From Vitellaria paradoxa (taxonomy: Eukaryota > Streptophyta > Magnoliopsida > Ericales > Sapotaceae): a stretch of DNA of 64,000 nt. A program made the translations under genes and the position numbers. This document shows positions 44,265-56,286 of the stretch, in pieces (positions within the stretch are counted from its first letter, which is position 1; every line of letters begins with the position of its first letter). The notes under the pieces were generated by a model. That model saw only the letters and a list, made by a program, of their open reading frames with translations, made no database searches and was not told the origin of the DNA. The stretch spans positions 45,692,673 through 45,756,672 of the forward strand of contig CM034233.1 of assembly GCA_019916065.1 (NCBI GenBank). The letters are read 5' to 3'.

Positions 44265-46100
44265 TATTAACGAAGGGTTAGTACAAAGTCAGTATTTTGA
44301 GAAAATTACCCAAACCCTTTCATCTGCCAGTAACACTAAGCTACAAGTCAATTACAAGTTGCCCTCTATACAAGTTTATGTGAATGACATATGCATTCCC
44401 ACTTCATTCTTACTTGTCAAAAATTTGACACGTCATATTAGGCACTCCTTTTTTAAGAAAAATCATGCCAATAACATGCATTGATTCTCAAGGAATCACA
44501 GGATCATACAGTAAAAAGAAAATCATTTTACATTTCGTTACTAATCCATGCACATTATTTTTAAATGAAGTCAAACAAGTTTTTCTGAAAGAAAAGCAAA
44601 TTCAATTTTTGAAAAAAGAAATCTATTTCTTGGATATAAGCCAGAAACTTAAAGAACCTTTCTACAAGGAAAGAATCTTTGATTTAGAAAAACAATTTCA
44701 AAACGAAATTTGTTCAGATATCTCGAATGCCTTTTGGAATAGAAAACAACACATGGTCTCTCTTCCATATGAAGAAAATTTTGATGAAAAAATAATTTCT
44801 ACAAAAGCACGACCATGCCAAATGAATTCGGAATATCTAGAGCTTTGCAAAAATAAAATTGATTCTTTGCTTGCAAAAGGGCTCATAAGACCATCTAGCT
44901 CTCCATGGAGCTGTACAACATTCTACATAAACAATGCCGCGAAAAAGGAACGAGGGGTTCCTAAGTTGGTCATCAACTACAAACCTCTCAATCGGGTATT
45001 GAAATGAATTCGATACCCCATTCCAAACAAAAAGGATTTACTTTCGCGTCTATATGATGCAAATGTATTTTCTAAATTTGATTTAAAATCATGGTATTGG
45101 AAAATTTTGATTTCAGAAAAAGACCGTTATAAGACGGTCTTCACAGTACCTTTTGGGCACTACGAATGGAACGTAATGCCATTTGGATTGAAAAATGCCC
45201 CGTCTAAATTCCAAAATATTATGAATAATATTTTCAATGTATATACTAAATTTATTTTGGTTTATATTGATAATATTTTGGTATTCTCATAAACCCTTGA
45301 TGAGCATTGTAAACATTTAAAAACCTTCAAGGAGATCATCAAGTTTAATGGGTTAGTAATAAGCTACCCAAAAATGAAACTTTTCCAAAATTCGGTTTGT
45401 TTTTTGGGTCACATAATATAACAAGGAACAATACAACCAATTTCACGTAGCATTTAATTTACTTCAAAATTTCCTGATGAAATAACCGATTTCAAAATGT
45501 TACAACGTTTCCTAGGTAGTCTGAACTACGTTTCAGATTACTACAAGGATTTGGCAGCCGATGCTGCTATTCTATACAGCCGCTTATCTACAAAGTGAGC
45601 TAATACTCCCTGGACCAGGGAACTTACTCGAGCAGTGAGAACTATTAAAGGTAGAGTAATAAACCTACCTTGTCTCCATCTTGTTAAGCCTTTGTGGTAC
45701 AAGATTATTTAGACTGATGCCAGTAACGTTGGGTATGGCGGAGTTATAAGACAACGCGACCCAGAATCAGGTCATGAGCTTCTCGTGCAATTCATCTCTG
45801 GTAAATGGAATCCCACACAGTCGAAATATGCAACTATCAAAAAGAAGATGCTTACAGTAGTAAAATGTATCAGCAAGTTTCAAGATGATTTATTAAATCA
45901 ATCTTTTCTCCTTAGAATTGACGGCTTTGCAGTTAAGTCCATCCTTGAAAAGGATGTTAAGAATTTGGTGTCTCGATAGATATACACTACATGGCAGGCC
46001 TAATTATCTTGCTTCGATTTTAAGATCGAATATATTAAAGGTGAATTAAATTCACTTTCGGACTTTCTAACTCGTGGATTCTTGCAGGATTCATCAGCTG
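44265..46100 (+). pseudogene. Pararetroviral protease end, RT and RNase H (broken)
   Basis: The start lies in the tail of an aspartic protease-like region (near 44340-44420). RT spans about 44780-45300. The catalytic box at 45263-45274 reads Y-I-D-N, lacking the second Asp. Stops are at 45005-45007 and 45290-45292, then near 45418 and 45450. RNase H begins at TDASNVGYGG (about 45713, after TAG 45710-45712) and ends near 45980-46090. In a live virus this enzyme makes DNA from pregenomic RNA. Lack of the catalytic Asp plus several stops makes this copy non-functional. Confidence 0.82.
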
Positions 46101-47551
46101 CAATAGCGGTCGAGGAAGGGGAAATGAGCCCCTCTCTAAAGGTGGAAGAAGAGCTACGCTTTCCTCAGCATGGTCCGAAGGACATGGTCATAGCCAGTTA
46201 GTTCAAGGCTCGCGTGGTCATAGCCTGCTCCGCCAGAACCCATTCTCAAGCTTGGGTGAACAAGAGGCACCTTCTATGGTTGACCTCAATGGATTCTCAA
46301 ATAAGAAGAGTTCAGAATTTGCAAACTCTATGCAACAAAAGAAGGAAGGAAATAAGGCTCCAGCTACTTCTTCAAACACTGGTAATAAGCCAGCAATAAC
46401 TGCAGTATCTATTCTGCAGGAAAAGCCTGTATATATGACAAGCGAATATTCAGAACCAATTATGGAAATTGATGTGGAGTATTCAATCTGGGTAAATGAT
46501 CCTGGTTATTGTAAAAAGAAAATCTTAGACCGGTATCATTATCCCACTCCTTATTACAAGTATAGGATTATCTACGAATCCATACTTGTAAGTACTGATT
46601 CAGTGGAAATACGCCACTTTTATAGAAATAATAAACCTTCTCTAAATATGTTGTATAGCCACTACTATATCAGGAAAATCCTTTCTGCGGCCGACTAGGG
46701 AAAAGATCATTTTTCGACAAAATCTTTAAAACCCCCTACAACAAGTAGGAGTATCTTTTTAACCTCTGGGATTATAAAGATGCCTAGAAGTATACGTTTT
46801 TCTACGAAAACAAAACACAATCCCATTCCTGGTTTTTTCGAGTCCGGGAAGAGTTTTGGGAAAAAATAAAAGAAATACCCATTTGGTTTTACCAATGGTG
46901 GAAAATGTTTGGGCCTCCTCTTTCTTTACTGCCCCAGCCAGTCCAGGATCTATATGATCTGTGGGCCGAGGTCCATCCTATTATTAGCAATCTAAATAAA
47001 AGATCATATGGCGGGCAACCTATTTTCTATTTTTGGGCCGAATTTAGCATACCATAGATATGGAAATGGGGTTTGAAAGTTCAGCAGGATGATCTGGACA
47101 TCCCTATGCTTATCAGAACTACCCACTTTTTTTGGTGGAAACAAGTTGAAGTTCCAGATTTGGTTAATAAGATCAAGAAGGTTACTGCAGCTTATGGCAA
47201 AAAGGCTGAAGTGGAACTAGCAGAAAATAAGTCCAAATCATTCACCTGACTCTGTCGAAGCTTCCAAAGGAGATTTCCTAATGCTTCAGAATTTGAGATT
47301 ATGATCAAATGTCTGGAGTACTTCAAAGGCGAGTTCCATGAAGTTTTTGAAAATCTCCCCAATGATTCTCAATCTCACATGTCGATTTTTACCCGATCTA
47401 TAAGATCGGATGATCTAGATCCGGAGAACCAAGATCCCACTTTAGTAGGAGAATCTCATAATCTGGAAGATGATGTGCCACATCCATCAGACATCCTTGA
47501 ATCTGCTCTCGACTTGCTCAGACAAATCAAGGGAAAGGATAAAGAAATATA
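46090..47551 (+). pseudogene. Pararetroviral second ORF, forward copy (broken)
   Basis: Forward partner of 44050-42620. The open pieces are 46252-46698 (MVDLNGFSNKKSSEF onward) and 47301-47551 (ends LRQIKGKDKEI, TAG). The middle, around 46698-47300, has shifts and stops. An acidic Asp/Glu/Ser-rich end is visible. Function unknown. Confidence 0.62.
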
Positions 47552-47867
47552 GGATTGTGGGACACCACACAAATCTGGCCATCCATGTGCCAGGATCCTA
47601 TTTACAGCTATATCTAAGATAGCAACACGCCAGCTGTGCCAAAGCCAGCTTCACAAAGTGACAAGCAACTTTCGGTGGAAAAAGGCCACCCAAAATTAAA
47701 AGGTGAATAATCACCTGTCACTCGGTAGGCAAAACGACTGCCACCCAACAAGCACACGCCACCTGCCAAGTTAACTTTATTAAAGTTATACAGTGTGTAA
47801 CAGTAAATGTAATAATTTCTTGGATTCCAAATTATAATTTTTCGGGTTCGAATAGTGAATTTCTGTT

Positions 47868-47876
47868 CTATTTAAG
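47868..47876 (+). promoter_or_regulatory. TATA-like box of the forward pararetroviral copy
   Basis: CTATTTAAG sits in the intergenic region about 170 bases before the PBS, the expected place for the pregenomic RNA promoter. Confidence 0.5.
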
Positions 47877-48036
47877 CGGAGATCTGAGACTTGTTTAGAC
47901 ACGCTCTTATTATTATCTTTTCACTATCCTTGTAAAAAGTTTGTAATCACCATAACCATTCTACAACTACCTTTTATTAAATACATAAAAGTTTTATTAG
48001 CTCTCCTTCCTTTACGAATTGCTGCTCTACACACAT

Positions 48037-48048
48037 TGGTATCAAAGC
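48037..48048 (+). promoter_or_regulatory. tRNA-Met primer site at the right end of the pararetrovirus
   Basis: TGGTATCAAAGC differs by one base from TGGTATCAGAGC, the initiator tRNA-Met site used by caulimovirids. Viral sequence ends four bases later, at the junction with the duplicated segment. Confidence 0.75.
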
Positions 48049-50726
48049 ATCTTATTGAAGGTTTCTAGCTTGATCTGGGCATTCCAGTTGATGTTGGCTT
48101 TCAGGCATGTCGGCAGAGGCCGTCTTAGATGTCTAAATCAAATCAACCCTTGATTCTAGATTTTAGCACTTCAGTTGATGCAGAGATATTCCATTTGATG
48201 TCTAGGACATGCTTATGCAATTTGGTGGCCTTTTGCCCTAATCTGGTCTTTGGCTTGGCTTCTCCCTAGTTCAAGGGGTATAATTATCATTTTGCTGATT
48301 GTTCGCTTTTTGTTGATTTCTGGCACTTTGACATATTCTATGATTAAGGAAACTTGATCAATAGATCACCATTCAACTAAAAGTACTAAATGCTATAAAT
48401 ATTAAATGAAGGGGCAAAATTAGGGTATTAACAGAGGCTAAGTGGGCAAAATCGGTAATAGCAAGGAGCACCAGCGTCAGTTGAGAAGAGAATGTCAGGG
48501 GGCACTAGCAATGGCTGAGAAAGGGAGTCAGGGTTTAGAGCTTAGGGATAGAGTGATAGAGGTAGTGATTGAAGAAATGAAGAAAAATCTAAGAGATGCT
48601 AAGTGTAGTATATAGCAAGGGAGAAAGAGTTCTAAATGTTACGCATAAAACGTACTATGAAAGTGCATTTTCAGTTGATGAGCAAGCACACTTTCATAAT
48701 GCGTTTTCTTGTCAAGTTTGGTTTCACAGCAAGTGCATTTTCGTCATTCATTTTCTAGTTAGGTTAGTAATGAAAACACATTATGAAACTACATTTTCAT
48801 TAATAGTAGATTTTTTTATGAAAATATCCCTCAAACTATCCCTCTTTTTTCTATTTCGTCCTAAAACTATCAAACATACATATTACATCCTCGAACTATC
48901 CAATTCTATTCTATTTGGTCTGAACACTAACTCCATCCATTAAAGTTATAATGATCGTACATATAAGGATAAGACCAAAAACAAAATTCAACAAAACGTG
49001 GCACTCAATGAGGATGCTTGCTAGCACCCTAAGTCCTTATAGTTCCCATGAGCCATTCTTCCTCCCCCCTAACATGTGTAAGTCATCCCATTCCCCTCCC
49101 CCTTAGCCTGTGAGTCATTCCCCCTCTCTCCTAGTGTAGGTTTATATATGTTATGGTACGAAAAACATAAAACAACCCAGCGGAAAAAAAAAAAGAAAAA
49201 AAAAGATGAGGGAAAGGCTAATGCTAGAACTCAAATTATTTTTCTAATTTTCTAATCAAACCCACTTCAAAGGCACCTGCGCTATCAGATTAAGAAAAGA
49301 ATGCCGAGTTTGAGCATACAGTGAATTTTTAGCCTTTCCAACAAAGAATAAAGTAGGAAATTGGTACATTAGTTACACTTTTTTTAATGCCTCCTTTAAT
49401 AGAAAATGACCGTGAGAATAATTTTGGCATGTTTTAAAAGCAAAATTTTAAGTTTTTAAAACCAAGCCTAATTTTTCTTTGAACAAGGAAATAAACGATA
49501 AATGAATTCTAGGCCAGCGCCTATTTTTTCCTCAGCACCCACAACTCCCCCGATTTGACCCATTTTACTCTCTTTTTGTTCTAAAATATTATAAAACAAT
49601 AATCTATATATAATACAGGTATAAATATGGGTTAAATTTTGTATACTACTAAATTAATATTAACTTTCTTAATCAAATTTTCGGTGGCGCTAAAATTGTA
49701 ATTAGATTTCTAAAAATTGATACTCAATGCTAGAATATGCTATAATATGTTAAAAAATAAAGTAATTATGTGCTCATGCAAAACAAATAATAATTAAAAA
49801 AATAAACGAATTGTAACAACAATGGAAACACGAAATTGTAAAAAAACTGATACACTCACAAACATTATTCCTAAGCTTTAATAAGAGAAAGGTGAAATCA
49901 AAGAAAATGTCATTTTTGGGAAAAGTGAGGATACTATACAAAATAAGGAGGGTTATGGATACCCTAAAAGACCTTAAAACTGCGCAAGGTTGGGTAATCG
50001 TGCCCGTGGACTAGTAATCTACAACGATGACGAAAATGGTAAGGTTCATTTTGGCCCTTAGATTCAAATCTATAAATAACAATGCAAGAGTGCTTCACAA
50101 CCTATATATATACGAACCGGCGATTACTTGGACTATCACATTGATTATGGGACAATCTTGCAGAGTATCCTTCCCTACCTTGGGGAAAGAAAATAATAAA
50201 TGAAGAAAGGTTAATAAAAGTTACGAATTAATGTGGTCCTATTCGCTATGTGTTGATGTATTCGATGATTTCTTGCCATATTCATTGTTTATATGTGATT
50301 CCTAAAATGCATTATAAAAAGTATATTTCTATATATCGTGAGCACAAGTGGTTTGGTACTCACGTTCCCACAGATTGCATTGCAGGCAAGGAGCCCAAAA
50401 CCTAAGAGGGCCAATACAACTGGTTGAAAACCCTACAGTTCTATTAAGCAACTTTTGCAACTTAGATGTGACAAATTAAAAAAAAAAAAAACCTATGTAT
50501 GTGGAAGTATCACTTTGCAAATAAACGACACTTATATTATCTGGTTTTAATTTAAACCTAGGTGTGTATTTTATTAGTAAACTAATCATTACTATTATTT
50601 GTATTATTAAATAGGGTGGTCGATGGCTTTAAAAAATGAATAGTGAGACTGTAACGGACCATGTGTATTAAATTTGATAATCTAACTCACTCCTTGAGAT
50701 CTCAGGATTTCGGGGGCATGACAAGA

Positions 50727-50739
50727 TAGTATTAGAGCC
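50727..50739 (+). promoter_or_regulatory. Primer binding site of E (tRNA-Met type, decayed)
   Basis: TAGTATTAGAGCC, identical to copy 1; two transitions from TGGTATCAGAGCC. Confidence 0.7.
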
Positions 50740-50924
50740 AAGGATTTAGAACACCTGGAGACCGTAGGAAGTAGATGCCTTATGTGAAAATTGCAAATTA
50801 GTTGCTAGGAACATCTAAGGTTTTATCTGAAAATGTGTTTTACGATGATTTATTAAATAACATTTGTTTATAAAATGTGATGTGATCGTAGGTTTAATTT
50901 CAACTTTCTTTATTTTTAGGAAAA

Positions 50925-51318
50925 ATGGCCAACCCCATTATTCTAGGACAGCCTAGCAGAGTGAACCCAACCCCGAAAATGATCTGGCGTAATAACGAGC
51001 TTCTCATACACATCAACCCAGAAACAATGTTTAACCCACTTAGTAGTGTATCCCACCAAGATTAGTCTGCTTCGATATACCATCCTGTAGCCTATAGTGA
51101 TTCTACAACCAAAACCTACTATATAATACATCAATGTCGAGGAACAGGAAGGGAGCATTGGGGATAATATGCCATGCACTGGGGCTAGAGATAGATCCCA
51201 ATTTTGCCTTGATTGCCAACAGATGGGACATGTCCAGCAGCAATGTCCACCCAACCCACCAAGATGTTATTCCTGTAGCCATCTTGGCTACATACGCATG
51301 TTCTGCAAGAATAACTGA
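50925..51318 (+). pseudogene. Leader ORF with two CCHC-type zinc knuckles, copy 2
   Basis: Counterpart of 40913-41317. An 11-base deletion near 51045 shifts the frame. The first knuckle here reads CLDCQQMGHVQQQC and the second CYSCSHLGYIRMFC, keeping the last Cys that copy 1 lost; the His is Tyr in both. The two copies therefore decayed separately after duplication. Confidence 0.55.
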
Positions 51319-51896
51319 AAAATGATAGAAATGCTAGTCCTTATAGTATAGCGGCTAGTTGTCTAGTAGTTGTAATATGAGAATGGAGAAATTTTGTTGC
51401 ATTTATACATCTATCTCTTTATTAACTATTTTGTGGAATAAGTAAGTTGTTTTCTTAAAAGGGGACTCTGAAAGAATTTTGCAATGTATGTAGGACCGAA
51501 CACCCACTTTTCTTTTCTCTTTTAATATAATGTAATATTTAAGAAATTTTAGTTTTAAATAAAATAGTTATGTTTCCTAGAATATTACAATTATATCACC
51601 AGTACCATTAGATGTTGGTTGATAATTTGGTATTAAATTATAACCTTTTGTATTTTAGTATGCCATCGTATAGACTTTAGAGTCGGGGTTGAGGCCAAGG
51701 CTAAGGCAATGGTAAAAGAGTTTCTGCTGTTAATGACATTGGAAATGATATACTTATTACTAGAACATTAGTCACACCATAGTGCTACAACTGAGATCAT
51801 CCAAAAGTTCAATAGGAAAATCTAAGGGGAGAAGAAGGGCATGCTCAGATACCTGAGGTTTCTGCGGGGCACGACAATTGTTAACACTAGGATAGT

Positions 51897-52815
51897 ATTA
51901 CAACAACTAGCCGAGTTATTGACAAATGGTCGAGTGAGAGCAAACCCTCCAAACCAATTACAATGGGGCCAGACAGGTTAGAAAATTTTCAAAGGTTAAA
52001 GCCTCCCACCCACAATAGTACCCCCAATAAGGAAATTATAAAGTGATTTCTTCCAAAATGCAAGAAAATCTTGGTAGCTATGGAAATAACCAACCATTTG
52101 ACTAGAATCAATTTGACTACTTTCCAACTAGCACGGCAAGTTGGTGGAATAGTATACAGAATTCCAGGGGAGCCATGGGAATGAACTGGGAAGGACTCAA
52201 ACAAAGATTCAGAGATCACTTTTTCCCGTAATCCCTGAGAGATACAAAAGGGAAGAATTTGCTAACCTAATTTAAGGTTTTATGATTGTTCTAGAATATG
52301 AGATGAGATTTTAGAATTTGTCCGAGTATGCTCCAGAACTTGTCTCTACTACCCATCTCAAGTGCAGAAGGTTTGGATGAGGGTTATAGCCAACGTTGCG
52401 AGGACAAATAGTTTCACTTAGGCTCGATGATTACGAAGCCCTAATAAATCAAGCAATGACAGTGTATAGAGACATGACTAAGACCAAGAATATCCCAGAA
52501 GAGTGACAGAATAGGAATTCAATTCTTACGCTAGGAATTACTAATAAGAAAAGGCCAAGAGAATGACTGTTACCACTATCACCACCACCGTCATACCCAC
52601 AATCCAATAGAGTGGCACCGTCACAATCAAGGACTTTTGTGAGGTCCCCTCTAGGACAGGTGTTTTGCTATAACTGTAGACAGCTTGGACACAAAGGCCA
52701 TAAATGCCCAAGCTAACCACTGAGGTAGGTAGCCCCGAGCAGTGGCGGAAGTAGTGTAAGCATTAAAAGTTGTTACAACTGTGGCTAATAGGGTCATCTT
52801 TGGAGAAACTATCCA
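51897..52815 (+). pseudogene. Gag of chromovirus E (broken)
   Basis: Pieces in shifting frames include a capsid-like region (about 52060-52480: LVAMEITNHLTRINLTTFQL, then FRDHFFP, then an EFVRYAPEL-like stretch). The nucleocapsid has one perfect knuckle, CYNCRQLGHKGHKC, at 52666-52707. A second knuckle near 52770-52810 has two stops inside it and Tyr for the last Cys. Confidence 0.72.
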
Positions 52816-53079
52816 CGAGGTAGAGAAAGATCCCCACCAGTCATTCCAAGGGAACAGTCCCTAACCTCGTAGCCAGTGCAACAAATCCCATTGCAAAGAT
52901 ATAACCCCCCCGGAGTATGTGAAGTAGGACTCAGCAACCATAACATAGAGGGGCTCAACCAAGTCAGACAATGGGTGGAATGTCTAATACACAGATCCAA
53001 GGAAGAGCTTGTGTGATCATTCTACTTAGAGGCCTAGTTGAGCTGATGGTTACTCGAGGTACTTTCCTTGTATAAACTT

Positions 53080-53522
53080 TTCATGCCACTGTACTTATTG
53101 ATACCTGTGCATCCCACTCTTTTATTTCTATCACCTTTGTTTCTACTTTGGGACTTGAAATGCAATCATTAGTACCCCCATTATACGTAGAGATCCCCAT
53201 TTCTGGTCATTCTTCTCTAACTGGAATATATAAAGGGTGTGAATTAGTGATTCAAAATACCTTAGATAGTCAGGTATATCACTCAAACTTTCACTCAATT
53301 GTGATAGAGATGCAAAGTTTTGATGTTATTCTCGAAATGAATTGGTTCGCAACTTGCCAAGCCAAGATCGACTGGCATAGGGGACGGATAACCTTGTGTA
53401 CTCTAAAAGGTAAACAAGTACGATTTTCTTCAGACCGCTATAGTTCCGAGATCTTACAAACCATAGATGGGCAAGGATGGGTTATGCAGTCTTGTTACCA
53501 ATTTGACAATAGTGAAGGATGA
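53080..53522 (+). pseudogene. Aspartic protease of chromovirus E
   Basis: The active site at 53100-53111 reads D-T-C-A instead of D-T-G-A, followed by SHSFIS. The open part 53148-53522 covers the flap and the conserved FDVILEMNW and IDWHRG blocks. Loss of the catalytic Gly probably kills activity. Confidence 0.8.
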
Positions 53523-53551
53523 AACTGGTGATAAGAATGAGTTAGCCAAAG

Positions 53552-54990
53552 TTGTCCGTGAAATCCAAGGTCTTTCCCAAAGATTTACCTAGACTGCCAC
53601 CTGAGCTAGAAGTGAAATTTTGTATTGACTTAGTACTTGGCACCGAACCTATTTTCATCGCTCCCTTCAAATTGGCACCGATAGAATTAGTAGAGTTGAA
53701 GAAGCAGATAAAGGAACTTTCAACTAAAGGACTCATCAAACCCAGTACTTCACCCTAGGGCTCACTAACATGGTTTGTAGCCAAAAAGGATGGAAACCTA
53801 AGAATGTGTATTGATTATCGTAAGTTCAATCGAGTAACCATCAAGAATCGATATGCTTTACCAAGGATTGATGATCTATTTGATCAATTGAATGGAGCAA
53901 CGGTGTATTCCAAAATTGATTTGCGATCTAGTTACCACCAAGAGAGAATAAGGAAAGAAAATATCCCTAAAACAGCATTTCAAATAAAATATAGGCACTA
54001 CGAGTTTTTAGTGCTATCATTTAGATTAACTAGTGCCCCTATAGTATTCATGAACTTGATGAATAGGATGTTTCAAGAATATTTAGATAAAATTGTAGTG
54101 GTATTCATTGATGATGTATTGGTGTATTCTAAGAACAAAGAGGAACATGCAGAACACTCAAGGATAGCGTTGCAACTTTTAAAAGATTTCCAGTTCTATG
54201 CTAAGTTCAACAAGTGTAAATTTTAGCTTAGAGAGGTGAAATTTTTGGGATATGTTATTTTTGCCAAAGGTGTAGTGATAGATCCAGTTAAGTTTGATGC
54301 CATCTTGAACTGGCTAAAACCCAAAACAGTAGAAGAAATCTAAAGTTTCTTAGGATTAACTAGATATTACCACGGATTTATGCTGGATTTCTCCAGAGTG
54401 ACTGCTCATTTGACTAAATTGACATAAAAGAGAATCGAATTCATGTGGGATGAAGCTTGCAAAAAATCTTACCAGGAAATCAAAGAAAGATTAACCACTG
54501 CACCAATATTGATTATTCCAGAAAGAGGATTAGGATATTCTATGTATTGTGATACTTTAAGAGAAGGATTGGGTTGTGTACTTATGCAGAATAGGAGAGT
54601 AGTTGCTTATGGGTCAATACAACTAAAGACTCACAAGCAAAACTACCCAGTTCACAATTTGGAGTTGGCATATGTTATCTTTATCCTAAAATCTGGAGGC
54701 ATTACTTGTACAGAGAAAGATTTAAGTTATTTTCAGATTATAAAAGTTTAAAGTACATCTTCACCCAGAAGAATTTGAATTTGAGACAAAGAAAATGAAT
54801 AGAATATATGGAAGATTACAATTTTAACTTATAGTATTATCCATGTAAGCCTAATGTGGTTGCAGATGCTCTCAACAAGAAGAGTCGTTGTGATTTAGCA
54901 AGTATTATTGTTAGAGAGTCGGCTATGATGGAGAAATTAGGTGAGTTTGACCATGAATATGAGGAGGAACTTGAGCAGGAGATATTATAT
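53552..54990 (+). pseudogene. RT and RNase H of chromovirus E
   Basis: RT starts near [21 protein letters not shown], then [22 protein letters not shown] at 53756-53758 (Trp or Gln decay), and [20 protein letters not shown]. The F-I-D-D box at 54104-54115 is intact. Stops occur at 54224, about 54342 and about 54426. RNase H (54443-54751) has MYCDTLREGLGCVLMQ and KTHKQNYPVHNLELAYVIF, then a frame shift. The VADALNKK-like end is near 54870. Confidence 0.84.
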
Positions 54991-55079
54991 ACTTTAGTCA
55001 TTTAGCTGGTTCTGACAAGTAGAGTAATTGAAGCACAAAGATCAAATGGAGAAACAGAAAATGTCTAGGTAAGGCTAAG

Positions 55080-56286
55080 AGAATTAGTTAAGATGCCAAG
55101 ATGGACGGTAAGTGATGACGGTGTGGTGAGGCATCAAGGAAGAATTTTTGTACCAATATTGGTTTAAGATTATGTCATGAGGGAATTTCATCATTCCTAA
55201 CTGGCAATACATCCAGGAGGTACAAAGATGTACTAAAAATTGAAATGATAGTTTCATGGGCCTAGAATGAAGAAAGATGTGGCAGATTTCGTGAGCAAGT
55301 GCCTGACTTATCAGCAAGTCGGGGCAGAACATCAGAGGTTAATGGGATTGCTACAGCCATTACCAGTATCCGAGTGGAAATGGGAGAATGTAACCATGGA
55401 TTTTATGGCAAGGTTGCCAAAAACTAGAAAGGGTTATGAGGCAATCTGAATGATTATGGATCGTCTAACCAAGTTGGCTCATTTTTTGCCAATTTGAAGG
55501 ATAGACACAATAGATACTATAGCCAGATTGTATATCCAAGAGATTTTGCGACACAACGAGGCTCTAGTGTCCATTATTTTAGACCAAGATTCCTGTTTTA
55601 TCATCCCCAATTAGATAGGCAGTCTGAAATGCATGATTAAAGTTTTAGAAGATCTACTTTGTGTATGTGTGTTGGACTTTGGAGGTAGTTGGCAAATTCA
55701 TCTACCATTGCTAGAGTTTGCTCATAACAACAGTTACCAAGCTAGTATTAAGATGGTATTGTTTAAGGCTTTGTATGGCAAGTCATGTAAATTGCTAATT
55801 TGCTAAACTCAAGTTAGAGAAACAGCAATGATTGGGCCAGGATTAGTTTAGGAGATTAATGAAAAGATAAGAATTATTAGGCAATGATTGGAAACAGCAC
55901 GTAGCCATCAAAAGAGTTGTGTAGATCAGAAGCATGGACCATTGAAATTTCAAATAGAAGATCAGATGTTTTTGAAAGTCTCGCCACAAAAGAGACAGTT
56001 TGGGTTTAACCGAAGGGTAAATTGGTACCCAGATATATTAGACCATTTGAGGTTTCAGCAAAAATTAGAGAGGTTGCTTATTGGTTGGCATTACCATCGC
56101 AACTATCGGGAGTACATGAGGTATTTCACGTATCTATGCTTTGCAAGTATGTTTTAGATCCTACACCTGTATTAGATTGGATTGGACAAAAAGTGGATCC
56201 CAATGTGATATAGAGGTTAAACCAGTTCATATTTTGAAGTCTCGAGATCATGTGCATTGAGGAAAATGATTTCATTGGTTCAAGTA
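55080..56286 (+). pseudogene. Integrase and truncated chromodomain of E
   Basis: The zinc-binding end keeps a His pair but has CLTY in place of C-X2-C. The core has NVTMDFMARLP (first Asp present) and LDQD (second). The third region is scrambled by shifts and deletions around 55590-55650. The tail shows IREVAYWLALPSQLSGVHEVFHVSML, cut short at VLDPTPVLDW; it resumes as an ILKSRDHVH / ISLVQV-type stretch. The frame ends at 56285 where G begins, inside what would be the chromodomain. Chromodomains target insertion to heterochromatin. Confidence 0.8.

Larger units (their letters stand above)
45882..48031. repeat. Arm of a large inverted repeat (other arm 42118-44264)
   Basis: The RNase H end, second ORF and intergenic region occur here forward and at 42118-44264 reversed. 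The arms are about 2.15 kb and the spacer is 44265-45881. Substitutions and small indels are scattered along both arms. Confidence 0.82.
41896..48052. mobile_element. Endogenous pararetrovirus (Caulimoviridae-like), rearranged
   Basis: The RT-RNase H block has caulimovirid signatures (WNVMPFGLKNAP, YID(N)ILVFS), followed by a second ORF, a promoter region and a tRNA-Met PBS. There is no LTR or integrase. The layout is a reverse-strand partial copy (RNase H end, second ORF, intergenic region, plus an extra tail piece) at 41896-44264. It is fused head-to-head to a forward copy (protease end through PBS) at 44265-48052. The movement and coat protein regions are absent. A Florendovirus-like or Petuvirus-like affinity is my guess. 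All genes are broken and I see no route to an active virus from this locus. Confidence 0.83.
48053..51896 (+). repeat. Direct duplication, copy 2 (flank, LTR and leader of E)
   Basis: Counterpart of 38035-41895. The LTR ends GGGGGCATGACA at 50723. Unlike copy 1, it continues without a break into the gag-pol of E. Confidence 0.85.
48053..56286 (+). mobile_element. Tekay/Del-like chromovirus E (5' LTR through integrase)
   Basis: LTR, tRNA-Met PBS, leader ORF, gag with CCHC knuckle, protease, RT, RNase H and integrase occur in that order. The sequence style (protease [28 protein letters not shown] and FIDDVLVYS, integrase TKLAHFLP) is that of plant chromoviruses. Element G cuts it at 56286 in the chromodomain region; its 3' LTR lies beyond the window. 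The exact start of the 5' LTR within copy 2 is unresolved. Confidence 0.83.
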
